Below, one piece after another: positions 6,229 to 11,455 of a stretch of 15,094 nucleotides of DNA (the stretch's first letter is position 1; the number at the start of each line of letters is the position of its first letter). The notes beneath the pieces are model-generated. The model had not been told where the DNA came from, searched no databases, and saw only the letters and a list, made by a program, of their open reading frames with translations. The translations under genes were made by a program, and so were the position numbers. The stretch comes from Bacillota bacterium (GTDB lineage Bacteria; Bacillota; UBA4882; UBA8346), in contig JAEZKW010000125.1 in NCBI GenBank assembly GCA_023415375.1, forward strand, positions 1 to 15,094, read 5' to 3'.

Positions 6229-7089
6229 TTAACCTTTAACCGCACCTGCGGCAATCCCTTTAACAATATATTTCTGCATCGCTAAATAAAAAATAACAAC
6301 TGGCGCCGCGGATAATACCAAAGAGGCCATTGCCAGAGAGTATTGCCGTTTAAAGAGACTAAAAAATCCATATTGAGCCAGTTGCAGAGTGGATTGTTTC
6401 GGTAGGATAATTAATGGCAATAGAAAATCATTCCAAATCCAGAGTACATCGAGAATGGCAATGGTAGCTGAGACCGGTTCCAAGAGCGGAAAAACCAGCT
6501 GAAAGAATGTCCTTAACGTTGAAGCCCCATCGATTGCAGCTGATTCTTCAATTTCCACCGGCACTCCTTTGATAAAGCCGTGGTACATGAAGATTGCCAG
6601 CGGGCAACCAAGACCGATATAAATCGGAATAATACCCCAAATGCTTTGGAGGTCATAATCTTTGGCGGTTTGTACTAAAGGAACCATAAAAGTTTGGAAT
6701 GGCACCACCATCGAGAAAGTGAAGACTAGAAAAAATAACCAGCTGAGCCTAGACTTGGAGCGGACCATGACATAAGCCGCCATGGAGCTGACGAGTAGTA
6801 TCCCTATGGTACTGGTGGCTGTGATAAAGAAGGTATTCACCAATACGACCGGGAAATTGGTCGTTTTCCAGGCCTCGATATAGTTGGCAAAATTAATAGT
6901 TTTAGGGAAAGTGATGGGGTTTAAAATAATTTCGGCATCGGATTTAAATGAATTTAGTAAAGTTAATAAGGCCGGGAATAAAAATAGAATCGCGATCAGG
7001 ACCATCAAAACTTCAAAGATCACCATTCCGTATTTCCGAAGTGAAATTTGGGTTTTGGTTTCGGGTTGCATTAATTTTATGTCGTTCAT
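6229..7089 (-). CDS. malG: ABC sugar permease, MalG type (286 aa)
   Basis: An inner-membrane permease of the carbohydrate-uptake-1 (CUT1) family with about six membrane helices (the first at residues about 22-45). The cytoplasmic EAA loop that docks on the ATPase is clear: EIEESAAIDGASTLRTFF followed by PLLEP. The N-terminal pattern 'LFPALLTLLNSFKSDAEI' and the C-terminal 'QKYIVKGIAAGAVKG' are typical of MalG-type partners. Its ATG overlaps the stop of the upstream permease by ATGA (7086-7089), indicating translational coupling and a one-to-one heterodimer. The name rests on family and on neighbouring maltose genes; other alpha-glucosides are possible. No ATPase gene is present, so a shared MsmX-type ATPase encoded elsewhere is likely. 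Confidence 0.92.
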   Translation of the reverse strand: MNDIKLMQPETKTQISLRKYGMVIFEVLMVLIAILFLFPALLTLLNSFKSDAEIILNPITFPKTINFANYIEAWKTTNFPVVLVNTFFITATSTIGILLVSSMAAYVMVRSKSRLSWLFFLVFTFSMVVPFQTFMVPLVQTAKDYDLQSIWGIIPIYIGLGCPLAIFMYHGFIKGVPVEIEESAAIDGASTLRTFFQLVFPLLEPVSATIAILDVLWIWNDFLLPLIILPKQSTLQLAQYGFFSLFKRQYSLAMASLVLSAAPVVIFYLAMQKYIVKGIAAGAVKG

Positions 7090-8417
7090 AGTTCAACTTC
7101 CCTCCGTTTCATCAGAAACAGTTGAATACCGGTGATGATGATAATAATCAAGCAGAGGAGAACGGCTTTGGCAGTAGCATAACCGAATAGATTATTGTTA
7201 AATGCATTAAAATAAATATCAAGTACGATCGGTGTGGTTACATATCCGGGTCCACCGCTGGTCAGAGCCAACAATACGTCAAAACACTTAAAGGAATTGG
7301 AGAGGCTATAAAACAGACAAATTGTGATAGCTGGCATCAAAAGTGGGATGGTAACCCTGAACAGGCGTTGGTGCCAGCCCGCGCCATCAATTTCGGCAAC
7401 TTCATGAATGTCGGTTGGTATAGTCTGTAGACCAGCTAAATAGATGATCATTAAATAACCGCATCCTTGCCAGATAGTCACCATTAGAACTGCCCAAGGA
7501 GCAAGGTCGGGACTGCCGAGCCATACAGAAATTCCGGTAATGGCCGGTAAAATTAATCTAAAAACAAATGACCAGATAAAGGCCACAATAATCAAACTGA
7601 GGACATTAGGTAGGAAAAAAATGGAACGTAGGACATTTCGAGTTTTCATCTTGGTATCCAGAATTAAGGCCAAAAAGAACGCCAGGAGATTTGACAATAT
7701 TACGTTAAAAAAGACAAAAAATAAAGTAAAACCGATGACCCCTGGGATTAGAATATTTTGATACATATTTTCGCTGATTAAGGTCTTCAGTTTATCGCTA
7801 TCATTGTCGGAGATGTTGCTAACGAGCATATAGGATGACTTAGCAGGATTATACTTGTAAAATGTGAGTAGAAAATCATGAGCATTTTTTGAAGCGATAT
7901 GATTGTAAAGATGTTTATGAAAAGCCTTGGCATCAATAGCTTTTGGCAAATCGTCGAACTCATTAAACAAGAACCTTTTTTCAATGCGCGGTACAAATCT
8001 TTCGTCTTTTTGAAACATATCTCGATAATTTTTCAAACCAACATAATGAATCGAGCTAATGTCGACTTTCTTTAGGATTTTTTTGAGTTTCCGTTTTTCA
8101 CCGGTGTTAATCTGGCGGTTGGTATTGCCTTCCTTAATCCAGTTCGTTAGATTGTAATTGCCGCTCGATGTATCCAGGACATAGAATTTACGGATATATT
8201 TCAGATCGTTTTGATCATGAAGCTTACTGATGACATTGGTTTCAAAATCCGCCTTACTCATATTAAAAGGGATCTCTGGGACAATCCCGTTCCAGTCGGT
8301 AAATGAATATTGAACTCCCTGAAAGAGGGGGATAATGAAAAAGAATAAATAGAGCAAAAAAGCAGGTGATAAAAAAAGGCAAAAATAAAAAATTTTATTT
8401 TTCTTAGAAGCAATCAT
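7086..8417 (-). CDS. malF: ABC sugar permease, MalF type with enlarged extracytoplasmic loop (443 aa)
   Basis: The CUT1 permease partner of the downstream MalG-type gene. TM1 is at residues about 9-33, TM2 starts near 224, and the remaining helices follow, with the EAA loop at about 338-357 (IHEVAEIDGAGWHQRLFRVTIP). The family motifs SFTDWNG (38-44) and YVGLKNY (125-131) normally lie some 10-20 residues apart, and the TM2 helix follows about 20 residues after the second. Here about 80 lysine-rich residues separate the motifs, and another 80 or so lie between DERF (138-141) and TM2. The outside loop is therefore about 190 residues, explaining why the protein exceeds the usual 290-310. The start at 8417 is chosen for AGGAG 6-7 nt upstream and a proper first helix; an in-frame ATG at 8459 would lie inside the terminator hairpin. 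Confidence 0.9.
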   Translation of the reverse strand: MIASKKNKIFYFCLFLSPAFLLYLFFFIIPLFQGVQYSFTDWNGIVPEIPFNMSKADFETNVISKLHDQNDLKYIRKFYVLDTSSGNYNLTNWIKEGNTNRQINTGEKRKLKKILKKVDISSIHYVGLKNYRDMFQKDERFVPRIEKRFLFNEFDDLPKAIDAKAFHKHLYNHIASKNAHDFLLTFYKYNPAKSSYMLVSNISDNDSDKLKTLISENMYQNILIPGVIGFTLFFVFFNVILSNLLAFFLALILDTKMKTRNVLRSIFFLPNVLSLIIVAFIWSFVFRLILPAITGISVWLGSPDLAPWAVLMVTIWQGCGYLMIIYLAGLQTIPTDIHEVAEIDGAGWHQRLFRVTIPLLMPAITICLFYSLSNSFKCFDVLLALTSGGPGYVTTPIVLDIYFNAFNNNLFGYATAKAVLLCLIIIIITGIQLFLMKRREVEL

Positions 8418-8444
8418 GGGTGGCTCCTTTCTGCTGGAAAGAAG

Positions 8445-8503
8445 AAAAAACTGTCCCAAAAGGAAGTTTAAATATTTATTGTTTTAAATTCCTTTTAGGA
8501 CAG
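8445..8503 (-). terminator. Intercistronic terminator between binding protein and permease genes
   Basis: On the minus strand, CTGTCCTAAAAGGAATTTAAA pairs with TTTAAACTTCCTTTTGGGACAG, giving a stem of about 21 pairs with one mismatch (or wobble) and one bulge. Six T residues (8450-8445) and a pyrimidine run follow. It lies 27 nt past the binding-protein stop and 28 nt before the permease start. It should act as a partial terminator and 3' stabiliser, giving more binding protein than permease, a common arrangement in sugar ABC operons. Confidence 0.88.
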
Positions 8504-8529
8504 CTTCTGATCATTCTTTCATGCCAAAC

Positions 8530-9792
8530 TTATTTCTTAATTGAATTTCTCCAGGTTTCATCGATATATTGAACGACTTGCTCAGCATTTTTCCTTCCAA
8601 AAACATACTCTTGGGCGCCGTTTTTGGTAGCATCTTCAAAAGCCGCCACCGGATACATTGCGAAAGCCCAGGGATTGGTGTTACCGGAGTTTAGGTAAGA
8701 AACTAAATCCTGGAATGGCGCATCCATTGATTTCACGTCAACGCCTTTGAAAGTCGGGACTAGTTTGCATTTTTCAACCCACATTTTAACCGCTTCCGGA
8801 GTCGAGAGCCATTCTAAGAATGTCTTAGCAGCCTTAATCTTTTCCGGACTGGAAGTGGCGGAGAGGGCAAATGTGGAATCGACATCGGCAAACAGTTTAG
8901 TATCTTTGACATTATTGGTACAAGGGAACGGGATAAAACCGCATTTCAATTTGGGGTTGGTACTAATTGCTGCCCCATATGACCATAAGCCTTGAACCAT
9001 CATTGCAGATTCACCCTTGGCAAAAGTAGCCTGTTGTTCATTCCAGTCGAATTCGGCGGCTTTCGGGTCGGAGTTGGCTTTATAGAAATCCAGCAGCTGA
9101 AATAATTTTTTAACATCAACAGGATCGGCATAAGAAGCTTTTCCCTGGTCCATTTGTTTAATCCAGGCATTCCAATCTTTTATTTTCGGAGCGGCCAAAG
9201 TCGTATGGGCCATGGAAAGGAAATGACCAAGCGACCAGTTAGCTTTGAACATGGAAGCGAAAGGAGTCACTTTATTCTTTTTTAGAGTCGCGCAAACGCT
9301 TTTGAGTTCGTTAAAAGTTTTCGGTGGTTTTAAACCGTATCTTTTGAAGATATCCTTGTTGTAAATAATACCGATACCGGCAACATCCATTGGTAACGCA
9401 TAAATTTTCCCGTTTGAAGGTAGGGTGACCGAATTTTTTGTGCTGGGAACAACTTTGGCCAATACCGGTTCATTGGTTAGATCCAATAGCCAGCCGGATT
9501 GAGCAAATTCTTTCACATTGGCGTAAGATTGCAATTGAATGATATCCGGGGCTTGACCGCTGGACATCCGGGTTTTCAGTACAGTCATGCTGTCGTTAGG
9601 GACGATTTCCAAATCAATGGAGATATTGGGATGAGATTTGGAAAACATCTCAGTCATTTCTTTTAATTGATTGACAATCTCTTGTTTATAAAAGAAGAGA
9701 TGTAATTTAACAGGCTCAGCCGCTAAAACCGTACTTCCGATTAGGGCTAAAACAAAAACTAAAAAAATTCCCTTGAATAGTTTACTTCTCAT
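8530..9792 (-). CDS. malE: Sugar ABC transporter solute-binding protein, MalE type (420 aa)
   Basis: Family 1 extracellular solute-binding protein of normal length. Residues 1-24 are a Sec signal peptide (MRSKLFKG, hydrophobic core, cut at VLA-AEP) with no cysteine at the cleavage site, so the mature protein appears not to be a lipoprotein. The N-lobe shows LHLFFYKQEIVNQLKEMTEMF and the family block RMSSGQAPDIIQLQSYANV (75-93). The hinge region has IGIIYNKDIFKRYGLKPPKTF, and the C-lobe has ATSSPEKIKAAKTFLEWLSTPEAVK. It delivers sugar to the two downstream permeases. The ATG at 9792 has GGGGG 8 nt upstream. Maltose or maltodextrin specificity is inferred from the neighbouring GH13, GH65 and beta-phosphoglucomutase genes. 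It heads the operon, has an operator-like site about 110 nt upstream, and is followed by a strong terminator. Confidence 0.92.
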   Translation of the reverse strand: MRSKLFKGIFLVFVLALIGSTVLAAEPVKLHLFFYKQEIVNQLKEMTEMFSKSHPNISIDLEIVPNDSMTVLKTRMSSGQAPDIIQLQSYANVKEFAQSGWLLDLTNEPVLAKVVPSTKNSVTLPSNGKIYALPMDVAGIGIIYNKDIFKRYGLKPPKTFNELKSVCATLKKNKVTPFASMFKANWSLGHFLSMAHTTLAAPKIKDWNAWIKQMDQGKASYADPVDVKKLFQLLDFYKANSDPKAAEFDWNEQQATFAKGESAMMVQGLWSYGAAISTNPKLKCGFIPFPCTNNVKDTKLFADVDSTFALSATSSPEKIKAAKTFLEWLSTPEAVKMWVEKCKLVPTFKGVDVKSMDAPFQDLVSYLNSGNTNPWAFAMYPVAAFEDATKNGAQEYVFGRKNAEQVVQYIDETWRNSIKK

Positions 9793-9901
9793 TACAAAAT
9801 CCCCCTTTAAATAATTTTATATGAAGAATCGTAAAAGTTATTCTTATCTCCCCCCCCTTTTTCACTACATTTTGAAAGAAAGGCAAAAATATGGATTGCG
9901 C

Positions 9902-9913
9902 GCTAACGTTTGC
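9902..9913 (-). promoter_or_regulatory. LacI-family operator upstream of the binding-protein gene
   Basis: The plus strand reads GCTAACGTTTGC, one base off the perfect dyad GCAAACGTTTGC found before the GH65 gene. It lies about 110 nt before the binding-protein start. A weak candidate promoter overlaps it on the minus strand (TTGTGC, 18 nt, CATATT). Repression by the adjacent MalR-type protein is the simple reading; CcpA could also use it. Confidence 0.65.
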
Positions 9914-9953
9914 ACAATTTACCAAAATTATTCGCTTCCATTTTTTTATCTCC

Positions 9954-9968
9954 TTCTTAGCCTAAGAA
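9954..9968. promoter_or_regulatory. 15-bp perfect dyad between repressor and binding-protein genes
   Basis: TTCTTAGCCTAAGAA has 7-bp arms around one base, so it is better read as a protein-binding dyad than as an RNA hairpin. It does not resemble the GCAAACGTTTGC operators nearby. The binding protein is unknown. Confidence 0.25.
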
Positions 9969-9997
9969 AAATATAAAAAAATTTTAATCAAGATTTT

Positions 9998-11023
9998 TTA
10001 TTGGGAATTTTTTTTAATTCCACAGGAATCACGGACTATCAACTCTGATGAAAGAATTTTTTGGGCGGGGAAAACTTCTTGATTTTGTAACAAATCGATG
10101 ATCATTGTTGAAGCGGCGACACCCATCTCATAAATGGGAATCCGGACGGTTGTTAGATTGGGTTCAATAACGGATGCCAACGGATCATCATTGAAACCGA
10201 CCACGGCAATATCTCCAGGAATACGCAGTTTTCTTTCTTTGATGGCCTTATAGGCGCCAAGGGCCATTAAATCGTCAACTGCAAAAATGGCTGAGGGAGG
10301 AGGTTCCATACCCAATAATTCTAATGTTAACCGATAACCGTCATCTTGTGAAAAACATCCCTTTTTAACGAGTAAAGGATCATTTTCAATTCCAAATTCA
10401 CGAAAAGCGAAACGATAACCTTCGTACCTGTCCTGGCAGAGAATATATTCTTCCGGACCATTGAGCAGTGCAATTCTTTGATGACCTAAGTTGAATAAAT
10501 GGCGAACTGCGGAATAAGCAGCTTGGATATTATCATTATTTACCGAATAACATTTATTGATCTCAGGAGCCCTTCCGACAACTACAAATGGATAGTTATT
10601 TTGAATCAATTCCGGTATTAATTCATCATTCACACGGGAGGCAAGTAAAAGTATCCCGTCAACGCGTTTTTCGGTTATCATCTGCAGACATTGTTTGGCT
10701 TCTTCCGCATAATCTTCGGCGGTGGCTAGCATTAAGTTATAATGGTAACTTTGGGTCACAGCGCTGATTCCCCGGATAATCTCAGAAAAAAATGGATTTG
10801 AAAAAGCGCTGTCTGTAGAACGTGATAGAATTAAGCCCAAGGTATGACTGGAACGCTTGATTAAGCTGCGGGCGATCATGTTAGGATGGTAATTCAGTTC
10901 GGCCATTAATTTTTTGACCCGTTCTTTGGTTGCGGGACTGATTCGCCGGTTGTCGGCTATAACCCGGGAAACAGTGGAAGGAGACACTCCGGCTAATTTA
11001 GCGACATCTTTTATGGTTGTCAT
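9998..11023 (-). CDS. malR: LacI-family transcriptional repressor, MalR type (341 aa)
   Basis: A complete LacI/GalR regulator. The N-terminal helix-turn-helix is TIKDVAKLAGVSPSTVSRVI (3-22), followed by the hinge helix (about 48-58, YHPNMIARSLIKRSS). The periplasmic-binding-like core follows (TLGLILSRS, NPFFSEIIRGI, DGILLLASR, GHQRIALLNGP, SAIFAVDDLMALGAYKA, VVGFNDDPLASVIEPNLTTV). The ATG at 11023 is preferred because AAAGG lies 7 nt before it; an upstream ATG at 11038 would place that ribosome site inside the coding region. It stands upstream of the binding-protein operon and divergent from GH65. Its likely operators are the GCAAACGTTTGC-type sites at 11214-11225 and 9902-9913, with a degenerate one 16 nt before its own start. 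This suggests local control with feedback, relieved by maltose or a similar sugar. The ligand cannot be read directly. Confidence 0.9.
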   Translation of the reverse strand: MTTIKDVAKLAGVSPSTVSRVIADNRRISPATKERVKKLMAELNYHPNMIARSLIKRSSHTLGLILSRSTDSAFSNPFFSEIIRGISAVTQSYHYNLMLATAEDYAEEAKQCLQMITEKRVDGILLLASRVNDELIPELIQNNYPFVVVGRAPEINKCYSVNNDNIQAAYSAVRHLFNLGHQRIALLNGPEEYILCQDRYEGYRFAFREFGIENDPLLVKKGCFSQDDGYRLTLELLGMEPPPSAIFAVDDLMALGAYKAIKERKLRIPGDIAVVGFNDDPLASVIEPNLTTVRIPIYEMGVAASTMIIDLLQNQEVFPAQKILSSELIVRDSCGIKKNSQ

Positions 11024-11038
11024 TGAGTAACCTTTCAT

Positions 11039-11050
11039 AAAAACGATTGC
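11039..11050 (-). promoter_or_regulatory. Degenerate operator in the repressor's own leader
   Basis: AAAAACGATTGC matches the GCAAACGTTTGC dyad at 9 of 12 positions and lies 15 nt upstream of the chosen repressor start. This position would allow roadblock-type autoregulation. I could not pick a convincing promoter for this gene. Confidence 0.4.
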
Positions 11051-11213
11051 ACAATTCTTTGTGGATTATTGTTTAATCTACCAGTTAGAGGCTATAAACC
11101 TACGTTCTTAGTAAGTATATTCTGGATCATTTGCTGAATTCCTGCCAAAGTAAAATGTTTAGAAATTAACAGCCAAAGATATTCGTAATTTCAGAAATAG
11201 TTCAAGCGTATGT

Positions 11214-11225
11214 GCAAACGTTTGC
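11214..11225 (+). promoter_or_regulatory. Perfect LacI-family operator before GH65
   Basis: GCAAACGTTTGC is a perfect 12-bp dyad that ends one base before the -35 box of the GH65 promoter. It matches known MalR-type operators, and with flanks (TGCAAACGTTTGCT) also satisfies the CcpA cre pattern. The sequence alone cannot say which protein binds. Confidence 0.8.
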
Positions 11226-11255
11226 TTGACATTCCGAAATAATCGCTTATATAAT
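11226..11255 (+). promoter_or_regulatory. Sigma-A type promoter for GH65-pgmB
   Basis: TTGACA (11226-11231) and TATAAT (11250-11255) are both exact consensus, with an 18-nt spacer. Transcription should begin near 11262, giving a leader of about 190 nt before the preferred GH65 start. The operator directly abuts the -35 box, so a bound repressor would block polymerase. Confidence 0.85.
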
Positions 11256-11360
11256 AATATTATTGTATAAATTGGATAAAACATTTATGCTCCGTAAACT
11301 TACTCAGTGCTGTCAATTTGTTATGTTAAGATAGATTCAGTTACCTTTGGTGGGGGCTTT

Positions 11361-11381
11361 ATGGATCTGATTATCTATTAG
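11361..11381 (+). CDS. Leader mini-ORF 1 (MDLIIY)
   Basis: Six codons and TAG, preceded by GGTGGGGG. The last base of the stop is the first base of the next repeat unit, so a terminating ribosome sits right at the next ribosome site. Translation is plausible but unproven; the peptide itself is unlikely to have a function. Confidence 0.4.
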   Translation: MDLIIY

Positions 11382-11391
11382 TGGAGTTTTT

Positions 11392-11409
11392 ATGGATCTG
11401 ATGATTTAA
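11392..11409 (+). CDS. Leader mini-ORF 2 (MDLMI)
   Basis: Five codons and TAA, preceded by GTGGAG. The stop ends a few bases before the GCGGAG of unit 3. It has the same peptide start as mini-ORF 1 (MDL), showing descent from the same repeat. Translation is possible but unproven. Confidence 0.4.
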   Translation: MDLMI

Positions 11410-11455
11410 TAGCGGAGTTTTTATGGATTTGATTATTTTTCACTGGAGGCATTTT

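Larger units (their letters stand above)
11350..11442 (+). repeat. Three tandem 31-bp units, each a ribosome site plus ATG, in the GH65 leader
   Basis: Units occupy 11350-11380, 11381-11411 and 11412-11442. Each has the pattern GTGGAGTTTTT-ATG-GATCTGAT, so ATGs occur at 11361, 11392 and 11423, exactly 31 nt apart, each with a purine-rich GGAG or GGGGG motif a few bases before it. The true GH65 site (CTGGAGG then ATG at 11456) follows as a fourth, more diverged element. Because 31 is not a multiple of three, the frames differ. Units 1 and 2 close quickly, while unit 3 has lost its stop and reads into GH65. The high similarity suggests recent slippage-type duplication. Confidence 0.9.

Noticed and set aside
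11287..11334. 15-codon ORF (begins MLRKLTQ) in the GH65 leader upstream of the repeats
   Set aside because: It has no clear Shine-Dalgarno and no run of regulatory codons or attenuator hairpin behind it.
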